NCBI GenBank assembly: GCA_949752745.1
Contig: OX457031.1
Coordinates: 42,899,769-42,963,768 of the forward strand
DNA from: Protula sp. h YS-2021
Taxonomy: Eukaryota; Annelida; Polychaeta; Sabellida; Serpulidae
Direction: 5' to 3'
Length of the DNA stretch: 64,000 bases
Below, piece after piece: positions 1-8,977 of the stretch. Numbering within the stretch: the first letter of the stretch is position 1; each line of letters starts with the position of its first letter. The position numbers and the translations under genes are program-made. The notes beneath the pieces were generated by a model that made no database searches, was not told the DNA's origin, and saw only the letters and a list, made by a program, of their open reading frames with translations.

Positions 1-60
1 TGATATCTACTTCAGGTTTACGCGAAACATAAAATCTCTGTTTCTTCTTTCACATAAAAT

Positions 61-66
61 TTCGAA
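61..66. repeat. Left target-site duplication of the Polinton
   Basis: ttcgaa directly precedes the AGTAGTT terminus. The matching right copy is ttcaaa at 14737-14742; the single difference fits mutation after insertion. Confidence 0.75.
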
Positions 67-427
67 AGTAGTTATATAGTGGGCATACTAAAGCAATATA
101 TAATGGGCATACTAAAACAGTGACGTCAAAACGACGTCATGACTGTTTTAAAACGCCCATGGGCATACTAAAACAGTGACGTCATAATGACGTCAAAATG
201 ACGTCACAGCAAGCAGACGGACAGACGAGCAGACGGACAACGGGCCGGAGGACAGCCGGGCAGAAGGACAGCCGGGCAGACGGCAACTTTTTTCTCAGTC
301 TCTCTTTCGCTCTCTGTCCACACACACACACGCATACCAAGACTATGACTGAGTTAGCGTTTCATTTCGTAAGCCACATAAATATTTTAACCCAGACGGC
401 AACTTTTTTCTCAGTCTGTCTTTCACC

Positions 428-469
<42 letters not shown>

Positions 470-760
470 TACCAACACCACGACAGACGGGCAGCCGGGC
501 AGATGGACAGACAGACACCTCCCGAAACGTACAAGCTCCCCAACTATGTTTTAAGCAGAGGACTTATAGCCACATGGTTCGAGCTCACCTATGAGGCCCC
601 CCTTAAATTCAAAGGGGGTATAAAAAGGGGTATAAAATAGCCCCTTTTTTGTTTTTTTTTTCAGCATTTCCCACACTCTCATACGTACACACACATACCA
701 ACACCATGACACGTTTAGCGCTTATTTCGTATTTGTGGATGACCCTTAAAAGGGCCGGGG
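67..760 (+). repeat. Left terminal inverted repeat of the Polinton
   Basis: About 690 bp that match, reversed, 13995-14736. It holds three perfect TGACGTCA palindromes spaced exactly 11 bp apart (177, 188, 199) plus another at 121, CT and CA microsatellites near 427-470, and a pair of TATAAA-like stretches at 617-640. The match fades just after the shared acccttaaaagg block near 742-755. A short open frame at 198-554 runs through the microsatellites and is not taken as a gene. Confidence 0.93.
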
Positions 761-952
761 AATCTTATTTTGCCGCTCCTCCTTCCTCTGCTCACTGTGC
801 TTTGCTGCTGCAGCGACACTTCCTTCTATGCGCTGCAACCGCCCCCGCCGTTGACTTAAACTGCCTGCCCAGAACGTTGCAGAAGTAAGACTCAGGTTTT
901 TTAGCGTTCTCACAGGATGCCTCGTGCAAACTCCTCGTGACTCCCTGCGGAA

Positions 953-1410
953 TCAGGTACCCGCAGAATTCACAAAAATAGAAAATTTGCTCACTGAGCT
1001 GAGCAGTTGCGCGACATCTTTCAGAGACTCTTTACTGGGGTCTGCCAGGTTTAAGTCAACGGACGGTTTCGGTAAACGCGAGTCGGAAGTGTGCTGCAAC
1101 TCGCTAATGGCTGCCACTGCTGCTACGGTCTCATCGTCTGGAATGGTGACCGGCTGCGAACTGTTGACGAGCATGTCGAAGCTATCGGTAATTCTGACAA
1201 GCTGAAACCGGTCACATCAGGCAACTTAGTGACAGTTGCTTTCTTAGGTGTAGGCTTAGGTGCAGGTTTAGTTGTAGGCTTGACCGCAGGCTTCGTGACC
1301 GTGGCAGGAGGCGGTTGGGGGTCATTCAGAGCAGGAGAACGATGTCTTGCACGCCGCCGCCCTGTCAAATCTATGGTATTCTTCTGCGCGATTTATGCGA
1401 GCCTTCCACA
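953..1410 (-). pseudogene. Unknown left-arm Polinton gene with Pro/Lys/Thr-rich linker
   Basis: On the minus strand two overlapping frames together give a protein of about 150 residues. A basic start (GRRRARHRSP) is followed by a low-complexity linker of repeated KP, TKP and KPTP units, then a mixed, Ser-rich C-terminal part with phrases such as TIPDDETVAAVAAISEL. The frames swap near 1150-1180, so a frameshift splits the gene; a second break lies near 1360-1380 just after the likely ATG at 1410. I do not recognise the family. It lies just inside the left TIR and points outward, the usual place for accessory genes in these elements. It could be a chance open region, but the even codon content and linker argue for a real former gene. 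Confidence 0.45.
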
Positions 1411-1814
1411 TTTCTAGTTTGAACAGTTCATAATCTATGTAAGATCGCAATCTTTCTCAGATAGCAAATATTTTTGCTTCCTTTCGGGCGTAAAGAACTG
1501 TTCACGGAACTCCATGACTTCAGAGGAAGTTTTGGCAAGTGTGAGAAGTCAGCGATGTGAGCCAGCCATATACATACATATAATATATATATACATGCAG
1601 GCGACAAAAACAATAGATGAAAGATCCCACAGCGTGAGAAACAATTAAGTCAAGAGGCAAAGCATGGGACTTTCCCACTGGGAGAGAGAGGCAGCAAGTA
1701 GTTAGAAGACAGTAAGTCGACCCCTCTCCCCATCCCTCCCCCCCCCCCCAGGAGAGCAAAATTTAACCAAATGTAACCAAATTTACCATACTATACATGT
1801 TATCATCCAGTAAG
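1411..1814. other. Non-coding spacer in the left Polinton arm
   Basis: AT-rich stretch with a TATATA run (1578-1593) that could serve the outward-pointing gene, and a C-tract at 1738-1751. No gene is supported. Confidence 0.5.
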
Positions 1815-1819
1815 TAGGG

Positions 1820-2205
1820 TGGATCGACCCTCGACCGACCGACCCTCCACCCCCGGGGACGATTTTGCGATTTTTGTATATATGTTACAAACAATTCTGG
1901 ACATTTTTGGTTTTTGGACCGACCCCCACCCTCCCCTTCCCGGAGGTTGGGCTATTTTGCATATTTACATGTTTCAGACAATTCTGAACTTTTTTGGTTT
2001 TTGGACCGACCCCCACCTCCCCTTCCCGGGGGTGATTTAGCAATTTTGCATATTTACACGTTTCAGACAATTCTGAACATTTTTGGTTTTTGGACCAACC
2101 CCCCCCCCCTCCCCCCGGAGGCGATTTTGCGCTTTTTGCATATTTACACGTTTCAGACAATTCTAAACATTTTTGGTTTGTGGACCGACCTCCTCCCCCC
2201 CGGCC
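1820..2205 (+). repeat. Four-copy ~90-bp tandem repeat, pyrimidine-rich
   Basis: A unit containing catatttacacgtttcaga, then ggtttttggaccgac, then a C-rich block repeats about four times with small indels (anchors near 1908, 1997, 2085 and 2177). Open frames here exist on both strands only because of the repeat and are not genes. It sits directly upstream of the TATA box of the rightward gene block, so a regulatory role is possible. Confidence 0.85.
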
Positions 2206-2240
2206 ATTGGGCCACGAACCACTGGCTTACCAATGAGTAG

Positions 2241-2247
2241 TATAAAA
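2241..2247 (+). promoter_or_regulatory. TATA box of the rightward Polinton gene block
   Basis: TATAAAA placed 51 bp before the ATG at 2292. An ATG at 2262 lies only 21 bp downstream, probably before the transcription start, so 2292 is preferred as the first codon. No comparably placed TATA box is seen again until near 6650. Confidence 0.55.
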
Positions 2248-2291
2248 ACGAGCGTTCGTGAATGCCATGGCAATTGCATCTCCAGGACATC

Positions 2292-3382
2292 ATGGAAACG
2301 TCTCTGATAGCAACCTCAGCTAGCAACATGGAAATTTATAGCTTGTCCGGCAATGAAACAACGGATTTTACAGATGCAGCTTTAACTGCGGAGGAGACTG
2401 CTGCGTTCCTAAGTACAATGGCAGAAGCTAAAAAAGCCTTGGAGGAAGCATTAGGTGCTCCGACAGACGTGTCTACAGTACAGCAAAGAAAGCCTGAAGA
2501 AGCGTTAGGTGCTCCGCCAGACGTGTCTACAGTGCAGCAAGAAATGCCAGATCCTGAGGGACCTGATTACCCGTTCTGGGTTGCAAATGCATTTGTGAAT
2601 GGTAGCGCCAAGCCACTCAGTACAAAGTTAAAGCCACATCTAGAACATCTTGAGGAAAAAGAAGTGGTTATGTCAAGCGATGATGACGACGATGACGACA
2701 ACGACGACGATGACGACAAGGACAACGATGACAGCAGCGACGACGATGACAACAACAAGCATCTCGAATCTAAATTTGAATTGAGCAAAACTATTCCCGT
2801 TACTGAGGAAGACGTCACGCTGCTGAAACGAAACTTTCGAGCAGTGATTCGTCTGACAGATTGCAACATTTATGGCGCTTATGTGAAGAAGGCTTTTTCG
2901 ATCAACACACGTGCATATTCCTAACGGAAGAAGTGAACACCATCATTCAGCTTATCTACATGTTAGAAGGAAACCTAGAACATCTTCCCGCGTCAGAGCC
3001 ACAGTTCTCCGAAGCCATGACCCGACGTTTCGTTCAACTTATTAGAAGTCTTCATGAGGAACTTTTTAAGACTTTATGTCTACCGACGCCAAAGTGTGTT
3101 CATGAGGATCGCGATTCCAAATGTGCAAAGGTCATGCTACATGGCTTCAAGTACTTTGAAGAACGTATTAAGGTGTATGATATGATGGCCTACCTCTGTG
3201 AAAAAGGACATTTCACCATGCCAAAGCTCTTTGAATGGATAATTGGTAGTCGGAAACGAGGAGACTTTTTAGTGATCGTTATGAGACAATCTCTAACTGA
3301 CGGTTTACCAACAGCCTTTCTTGATGATTTGAACGAGATCACTCCGCGATTTTGCAAACATCTCATGAAAACATACATGTAA
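2292..3382 (+). pseudogene. Acidic Polinton protein with possible tandem death-fold (CARD-like) regions, frameshifted
   Basis: About 360 residues with one frameshift near 2850-2870. The N-terminal part has an 18-residue unit (EEALGAP.DVSTVQQ) repeated twice, then a run of about 28 Asp/Asn/Ser residues near 2680-2757. After this comes EEDVTLLKRNFRAVIR, then across the frameshift LWRLCEEGFFDQHTC. The pattern of a charged helix 1, a 'LL..L.E.GFF' helix 2 and a following polar helix resembles a CARD. A second similar pattern, YDMMAYLCEKGHFTMPKLF...GDFLVIVM, lies near 3177-3290. Death-fold assignment is inference from helix and hydrophobic pattern only. If right, it could act on host apoptosis or innate signalling. 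It is first in the rightward block, 12 bp before the next gene. Confidence 0.5.
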
Positions 3383-3394
3383 TGTAGATAGAAA

Positions 3395-3996
3395 ATGAGT
3401 GAGGTGCAAAGTAAAGTCATCATTCAACGCGCAGCCATAGAGAAGACAAGCAGCTTTAAAATTAGTGCAAACTTAACCATTACTGTGGAGCATGGACAAT
3501 TTGGACCAATTCTTCGAATCAAACGTGGAGAGAAATGGCTTGCTTTATCACCATCCAGGTGGAAGATTGTGTGTCAGAACTTGAGAAATTTACGCAACAT
3601 TGGCTTCAAACTGTACTTAACGCAAACGAAGTGGCTTGAAGTCATGTGCTATGTGAGAGAGTGGTTAATCTATATTGCAGTATTGACAGACATTACAGTG
3701 AGACAATATATTGTGCAAAAAACATATTGTGAAAAAATGTTATTAGCTGTAAAAAAATTTGCATGTTTAGTATGTCCTGCTTGTCAAAATAAAGAGTGTT
3801 CAGAACATACTTGGCATTCTGCATGTGTCTATACATATAGGAAGGATTATGCATTCATTTAGATAAATTGTTAGCTAATGCAAATCAACGTTGCGAAAAA
3901 TATGGTGTAGATGCTTTCACATTTGATGAATTAAGTAGTTGGTTAATATACATTGAAGATCAATGGACTCTATACTTGATCTGTAAGATATGTTGA
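3395..3996 (+). pseudogene. PC4/p15-like ssDNA-binding protein with Cys cluster, frameshifted
   Basis: The first frame (3395-3862) has a beta-rich stretch, ISANLTITVEHGQFGPILRI, then EKWLALSPSRWKIVCQNL. This matches the PC4 (positive cofactor 4) layout of beta-strands followed by 'G..L...W..L'. Further on is a Cys-rich segment CLVCPACQNKECSEHTWHSAC. A frameshift near 3840-3855 moves the rest into another frame, which stays open to a stop at 3994-3996 (…ANQRCEKYGVDAFTFDEL…). PC4 proteins bind single-stranded DNA and act in transcription; the function here is inferred. Two leftward genes of the same element show similar patterns. Confidence 0.45.
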
Positions 3997-4150
3997 TTGA
4001 GTTATAAAAACATGTTGATTGAGTTGTAAGACAAAATAAAATGCAAGACATGTTGATAAAATAGAATTTAAGATATGTTGATAAAATGCAAGATATGTTG
4101 ATAAAATGGAAGCTATGCTGATAAAATAAAATGCAAGATATGTTGACAAG
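3985..4150 (+). repeat. Short AT-rich tandem repeat
   Basis: Seven or so imperfect copies of a 17-26 bp unit containing atgttgataaaatgcaaga separate the PC4-like gene from integrase. It interrupts the otherwise tight packing of this arm and probably expanded after insertion. Confidence 0.8.
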
Positions 4151-4170
4151 TGTTAATCATTTAGTGTTAA

Positions 4171-5161
4171 CATGTCGACGTGGAAAGACTACTTAACCAA
4201 TATTTACTTTAAACCTGGTCAACCCGGGGCATTTGCTGGTCCTTACAAACTTTATCACATATTAGAAAAAACATGATCAACCAGTCACTCATTCACAAGG
4301 GAAGAAATGGTTACAGGATCAAGATGCCTTCAGTTTACTACAAACTGTAAAATACAGGTTTAAAAGGCAAAGTGTCATTACAAGTGGAATTGATCACATG
4401 TGTGATAGTATGTAGTGTGTCATAGAAGCCTTTCTAAGGATTTTTCATGAAACACAACGAAGACCACGTACTCTAAGGTCGGATAAAGGAACTGAATTTA
4501 AAAACAGACGGATAAAAGCATTTTTAAAGAAGGAGGGAATACAGGCCTATACAACAAAGAATGAAACCAAAGCCAACTTTGCTGAGAGAGTCATTCGTAC
4601 TCTAAAGGGATTGATTTATCGATATTTCCTACATAATCAAACTTATCGCTATATGGACGTCCTTCCAGACATAGTGTACAGTTACAACCATAGACCTCAT
4701 GGCTCCCTCCCTAATAAGTATGCTCCTGCAGATATTCGTAAAGACAACGAATCGAAAGTGTGGAAGTATATGTATGTAGACAAATTGAAATTGAAACTAA
4801 AGAAGAAGAAAAATCCCTACAAATTTAAAATTGGTGATCAGGTTTCATTTCCCACATGAAACATGTATTTCAACGGGATTATCATATAAAGTGGACGCAA
4901 GAAGTCTTCATTGTCACACATCATTGTAAGAAGCAAGGAATACACCTGTATCGCGTGGAAGACTTCTTGGACGAAGATATTGATGGACATTTCTCTGAAG
5001 AAGAACTGCAGAAAGTGACAAAAGATATTGAATCTGTCTACAGAATTGAAAAGGTTTTGAAAACACGAGGAAGAAGAGGTGTTGAAGAATTATTTGTTAA
5101 GTGGTTAGGTTGGCCAAATAAGTTTAACAGTTAGGTGAAAGAAACATACATTAAAAAATGA
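4171..5161 (+). pseudogene. INT: Polinton integrase (retroviral-type DDE) with C-terminal chromodomain, broken
   Basis: Would join element ends to host DNA in the nucleus. From ATG 4171: an N-terminal region ending FKRQSVITSGID, then the second half of the catalytic core with SDKGTEF (second Asp, ~4478-4498) and NFAERVIRTLK (catalytic Glu, ~4576-4600), a basic region, and a chromodomain with YRIEKVLK and VKWLGWPNKFNS (5038-5131). Breaks: stop/frameshift at ~4273, an internal deletion near 4415 that removes the region with the first catalytic Asp, a frameshift near 4855, and TAG at 5132-5134 where Trp is expected in the chromodomain. The normal stop (5159-5161) overlaps the ATPase start as ATGA. 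Not active. Confidence 0.92.
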
Positions 5162-5793
5162 AGCATCCATTCACATGTTTGGTCTCTGGACCTACAGGCA
5201 GTGGTAAAACGAAAGTTAAGTAAACCCTCTCCAAAAACCATTTTATGGCTCTATGCGGCAGATCAGGCTTTGTACAAGGGAATGAAGGGTGTAGAATTTT
5301 AACAAGGCATTCCGGATGACATTGAAGAGCGTTTTAACTCGAAAAAAACCAAACTTAATCCTCATTGACGACTTAATGACTAAATATCATAGTGATGAGG
5401 GTATGACACGTCTCTTTAGTGTTGGCAGCAGTCATCAAAATCTAAGCATTATTTTTATTGTTCACAATTTGTTCCATTATTAGTATTAGTTTGAATACAC
5501 ATTACATCATTCTGTTTAAAAATCCTAGAGACAGTTAACAAATAAGTACATTAGTACGGCAAATGTATCCTGGAAAATCTCAATTTCTCATAGAAGCCTA
5601 TCAAGATGCTACCAGCAAACCTCATGGCTATTTATTCATTGATTTGAAGCCGAAGACGAATGATCAACTACGTATTCGTACAGGCATTTTGCCAAAAGAT
5701 ACACATTACGTATATGTTGATAAAGTAGCGTATGAACAAGAACCAAGTCACTTAACCATTCGCAGCCAAGATGTCCAAACGTATTCAAGCTAA
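5158..5793 (+). pseudogene. ATP: FtsK/HerA-type genome-packaging ATPase, broken
   Basis: The N-terminus gives FTCLVSGPTGSGKTK, a Walker A loop (5170-5214). A later frame gives NLILIDDLM, a Walker B motif (5354-5380), followed by the segment LSIIFIVHNLFH and a C-terminal part (5563-5793, QMYPGKSQFLIEAYQDAT). Family members pump DNA into capsids and are core Polinton genes. It is broken by a stop right after Walker A (~5221), an in-frame TAA near 5300, frameshifts near 5345 and several stops near 5480-5545. It shares ATGA with integrase upstream and overlaps the next gene by 23 bp in another frame. Confidence 0.9.
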
Positions 5794-6097
5794 TCAACCT
5801 TTTCTTCACTTGCTCGCACGCAGCGGACCTAAACGACGTAAATCCTTGCTACAACAAGTTACTAAGGAGGAATTAACTAGCTTGTTTGAAATTTGTTTGA
5901 ATATATTGCGAGGACTTTTACCCTTAAGCTCAAATAGGTATAAGGAATTCAAGCGTGAACGTCATACCCTACGCACACTGTCAAATAAGAAGATATCAGT
6001 TCGAAGAAAAAAGAAGTTGGTTAATCGGAAAGGAGGATTTATTGGAGCTATTGCTAAATTTGCATTACCCTTGTTAGCTCAGTTGCTGTTTAAATGA
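5771..6097 (+). CDS. Small basic core-like protein (adenovirus pX/mu-like), intact frame
   Basis: 108 residues, ATG to TGA with no internal break. The N-terminal half is alpha-helical with LFEICLNILRGLLPL. The middle is very basic (VRRKKKLVNRKGG), and the C-terminus is hydrophobic (FIGAIAKFALPLLAQLLF). This three-part layout recurs in Polinton/adintovirus proteins compared with the adenovirus core peptide, so a DNA-condensing or capsid-associated role is likely. The start overlaps the ATPase 3' end; the stop overlaps the next ATG (ATGA, 6094-6097). It is one of the two long-block genes that remain open, but with dead neighbours it is probably not functional. Confidence 0.7.
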   Translation: MSKRIQANQPFLHLLARSGPKRRKSLLQQVTKEELTSLFEICLNILRGLLPLSSNRYKEFKRERHTLRTLSNKKISVRRKKKLVNRKGGFIGAIAKFALPLLAQLLFK

Positions 6098-6437
6098 AAC
6101 ATACTTTGAAAATGGTCCTCATTCCTGAATATGAATATAAAATGTTGTTAAAAAGAAGGAAAAAGATGGTGAAATCAAAACAACGAAAGTGAATAAACTT
6201 TTACGAGGGAAACGAATTCGTGAAAAGGCAATAGAAATGTCTGAAGTTCTTGGCCGTCAATTACGAATAATTCAGTCACAACAACAACGACAAAAGTCTG
6301 TTACATCATCCAATGCAGAAAAATCAGAAAAGTCCCAACAGTTTCTAAACCATTTTCAACCTATTTATCATGTTAAACTAACACAACTTCTGGAAGAACT
6401 TAAGAAATATGGTACGAGATGGACAGATAAAAATTAA
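6094..6437 (+). pseudogene. Unknown conserved-type small Polinton protein, one frameshift
   Basis: Starts at the ATG shared with the previous stop (ATGA). The first ~30 residues (MVLIPEYEYKMLLKRRKKM...) are in one frame. After a frameshift near 6180 the rest runs in another frame to 6437, with a charged helical region (RGKRIREKAIEMSEVL, QQQRQKS) and a C-terminal globular piece, FLNHFQPIYHVKLTQLL...YGTRW. I recognise the general layout from Polintons but cannot assign a function. A coiled-coil-like middle is visible. Confidence 0.55.
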
Positions 6438-6444
6438 CAGAAGA

Positions 6445-6642
6445 ATGGGAAACTTTTTAACATGGATTAAAGAGTTATGGTGTTGTTGCTGTAAAGAAAA
6501 TGGAAATAAAAATACTATTTCTGTAAAAATTAGGTGTGTCAGTGCTTGTTGTCAAGGAGAAGTAGTAGATACCAATGTAGATCATGTAGATAGCAATTTA
6601 GACAACAATGTAGACAGTGTAGATGACGAGTGTCAAACATGA
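6445..6642 (+). CDS. Cys-rich small protein with N-myristoylation signal
   Basis: 65 residues from ATG 6445, 7 bp after the preceding stop. It begins MGNFLTWIKELWCCCC. Gly-2 with Thr-6 fits the MGxxxS/T N-myristoylation rule, and four adjacent Cys at 13-16 are candidates for palmitoylation. A second Cys cluster (CVSACC) follows, then an acidic Asp/Asn/Val repeat tail (DTNVDHVDSNLDNNVDSVDDE). Such proteins usually attach to membranes. The frame is intact. I know no named family for it. The upstream extension of the open frame (from 6409) overlaps the previous gene, so 6445 is preferred. Confidence 0.55.
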   Translation: MGNFLTWIKELWCCCCKENGNKNTISVKIRCVSACCQGEVVDTNVDHVDSNLDNNVDSVDDECQT

Positions 6643-6649
6643 AGTAATG

Positions 6650-6656
6650 TATATAC
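6650..6656 (+). promoter_or_regulatory. Possible TATA element ahead of the capsid genes
   Basis: gtatatac occurs in the only intergenic gap over 50 bp in this block (6643-6696), 41 bp before the penton ATG, which itself has a full gccgccATGg start context. It could drive a separate capsid-gene transcript. Weak evidence. Confidence 0.3.
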
Positions 6657-6696
6657 ACATCCAGTCTATCTACATCACATAAGCGATTTAGCCGCC

Positions 6697-7433
6697 ATGG
6701 GGTCAACAAGTTTTTATATTACTTTACCCAGTAATGCTAGTATGAACTATTATCCTACTAATAAGGCTTCTACTTATCAAATTCGTTTACTTCGTACATT
6801 ATATTTGAAAGGAAAATATGAAGTAGCCTCAGCTGAAATTTAATACCCACACACATGGGCAACAATACTCTTCATTATCGATCATCATTAGAAGTATTTT
6901 ATGCAGTTACCATTCCATACTGGTTACTACAGATCCATACCTGAAATATGTAGTGCAATAAATGAAGAATTACAAAAATCTATTAATGCAAACCCTATTC
7001 AGTTAAAGTATGATAAAATTATAGAATTAGTCGAGGAGTTTATCTTATTTTGAGAGATGATTATGATATTGTCTTTTCTACTGAATTAGCTGAGATTTTA
7101 GGATTTATACCAGATAAATGGTATAAAGAATCCGGTCCTGCTGAACATCAATCAGATGTGAAACATGGATTTTATACGCTTTATATGTACTGTAATATTT
7201 GTGAGCCACAAGCATTTTGAGATTATTATATCCCTTTACTACGTTCTGTTCCCATTAAAGGGGATGATGGTGATATTATTATGGAAACTTATGACGAACC
7301 TCATTACGTCCCTGTAAATACATCCAAATTTGATACGATAGAAATGAATATTAAGGATGACACATGTCATAATGTTTCATTTCAAACTGGGAAAATGATA
7401 TCTAAACTTTATTTTCGACCAAAAGCATTATGA
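6697..7433 (+). pseudogene. Penton / minor capsid protein, broken
   Basis: The N-terminus FYITLPSNASMNYYPTN followed by YQIRLLRTLYLKGKYEVA is the typical start of the Polinton minor capsid (single jelly-roll, penton-like) protein. Later pieces in other frames include PFHTGYYRSIPEICSAINE (6910-6970), LAEILGFIPDKWYK, HGFYTLYMYCNICEP and a C-terminal segment VSFQTGKMISKLYF (7374-7415). Breaks: TAA at 6841-6843, a stop/frameshift near 6887, another near 7040-7052, and TGA near 7218. It would form capsid vertices. The normal stop (7431-7433) overlaps the next start as ATGA. Confidence 0.85.
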
Positions 7434-7786
7434 AAGCATATACACGCGATCCGTATATATATCGCAACCATTTTCTTCGTCAAGTGGGTGGGGAATTACC
7501 AGGGTTTAAAGGAGCGTAAATACAATATGGAGATGGTATTAGTTCAATATTGGGATCATTGGCTCGCAAAGCTATTCCACTGCTTAAGGCAGGGGCTAAA
7601 ATCGTTGCAGTACATCTTAAAAAGGCTGCAAAAGATGTCGCGAAAGATGTTACAGGCCGAGTAGCACAACGTGTGATTGGTGATGTGTTAGGAGGACAAA
7701 AGAGAGCGCAACCAGCAAAACCTGTCAGAAGGCGAAAGGCAACTAAACGGATAACATCAACAAAATATAAGAAAGATATTTTTTAA
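7430..7786 (+). pseudogene. pVI/pX-like minor virion protein with amphipathic helix, one nonsense codon
   Basis: 118 codons in a single frame, interrupted once by TAA at 7517-7519. Visible features are RDPYIYRNHFLRQVGGELPGF, then QYGDGISSILGSLARKAIPLLKAG (amphipathic helix), a Lys-rich helical middle (KKAAKDVAKDVTGRVA) and a basic tail (KPVRRRKATKR). The gene lies between penton and major capsid. By analogy with adenovirus pVI it may be a membrane-active internal capsid protein; this is inferred. Only 2 bp separate its stop from the capsid ATG. Confidence 0.65.
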
Positions 7787-7788
7787 CC

Positions 7789-8127
7789 ATGTCTTTAATT
7801 CATAATCATTCTTGTGAATGTAGTCTTTCTCCATTAGCATGGTTTTGCATACCACCAACACAAACTGCTGTAGAAAAAAGTTATTATGTAGACTATCAAC
7901 CACTGACTACCATTACAGACGGCGCTCCAATAGAATTCTACATTCCTGCGAGTACAGAAGAATATCTAGATTTAAAGAACAGTAAACTTCATATTGTCTG
8001 CTGTATTGTAAAGGCTGATGGAACACCATGTGGTGTAGATGATAACGTATCATGTATTAATGATTTGTTTAATGGGTTATGGTCCAATATTGAATTATTT
8101 CTAAATGATCTATGTCAATCACCATAA
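7789..8127 (+). pseudogene. MCP: Major capsid protein (hexon-like), 3'-truncated
   Basis: 112 residues at the start of the gene: SLIHNHSCECSLSPL, IPPTQTAVEKSYYVDYQPL, DGAPIEFYIPASTEEYLDL. This is the N-terminus of the Polinton double jelly-roll capsid protein, which is normally several hundred residues. Similarity ends near 8127, and downstream sequence belongs to the opposing gene block, so a deletion at about 8130 removed roughly three quarters of the gene. The protease gene usually present in the family may have been lost in the same event. Confidence 0.88.
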
Positions 8128-8139
8128 CGCAAATGGGAT

Positions 8140-8962
8140 GTGTCAGCTCAATGGACTTGGTACCCCGCATGAGTTGCACTCCTTCCTCTTTGAATTCAAG
8201 CGTCAGGTTCTTTCCAATCTAATGCTTGTAACAGAGCATACCATTCCACTGTGTTGAGGGTGATGTAGTCGTAGAGTAAGCTCGTCAATTTGACGAAATC
8301 GTACAAACACGTCGAAAGAGTTCTCAGTCACACGCACTTCTAAATCCTCTGAGAGTTTCAGGGGAAAGCCAGGTATCCTCAACTTCTCTAGATGGTCTTT
8401 CAACATGGATGTTCGTCAGGTGATAGAATGATATACTTTCCAAAATAACTTAATACAATGTCATCACATAAGTTTCTCAGATATGAGAATCCATTTGTAA
8501 TGGGTTCATAATCCGATAAAAATTCTTCCATCTCGTTCAACAGCCAGATCAACTATGAGCTGTCTCCTTGTCTGCAAAGACGTTTTTATGCTCGCAAGAT
8601 GGTGAGAATGGATGTTGTATAGCTTCTAGGAATCGTAAGACTGCGCGCCAATTCTTCATATCAAAGTCAATCAAATCTGAATATGGAGTATCTGGTACAA
8701 CTCCATCATAATCCTCTGGATAATCCGGTAAAAGACTTTTCCAGAATCTGACACGTATGTCAGAATCATGTCCAACCACTAACACTTCAACTTTATATTT
8801 AAGTCTACGTTCAAACCCAGGATTAAGCGGCATGTTTTTAAAGTCTTTCCACATTTCAGGTTTAAACCGATAAGCTGAACTTATTATCCGAGAACTTATG
8901 TTCACTTCATTCAAATCATTTACAGTAAGGTAAGCACCACCGTTAAACACGAGTGCATTCAT
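8140..8962 (-). pseudogene. Unknown leftward Polinton gene, multiply frameshifted, possible PC4-like C-terminus
   Basis: Begins at ATG 8962, 15 bp after the stop of the PC4-like gene. The first frame (to 8549) encodes about 137 residues with MNALVFNGGAYLTVNDL, a Tyr/Lys-rich stretch (ERRLKYKVEVLVVGHDS) and a Trp-rich segment. The reading then passes through at least three more frames: EEFLSDYEPITNGFSYL, then KLSEDLEVRVTENSFDVF, then LYDYITLNTVEWYALLQALD. The last two have the strand-strand-'W..L...L' pattern of a PC4 domain, a weak match. The end runs into the deletion junction with MCP, so the true stop is probably lost. No named family. Confidence 0.5.
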
Positions 8963-8977
8963 GATGCCAATACCTTG

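Noticed and set aside
1885..2240. Pro-rich open frames on both strands
   Set aside because: Produced by the ~90-bp tandem repeat.
2262..2291. Upstream ATG as start of the acidic Polinton gene
   Set aside because: Only 21 bp after the TATA box, likely before the transcription start; ATG 2292 fits better.
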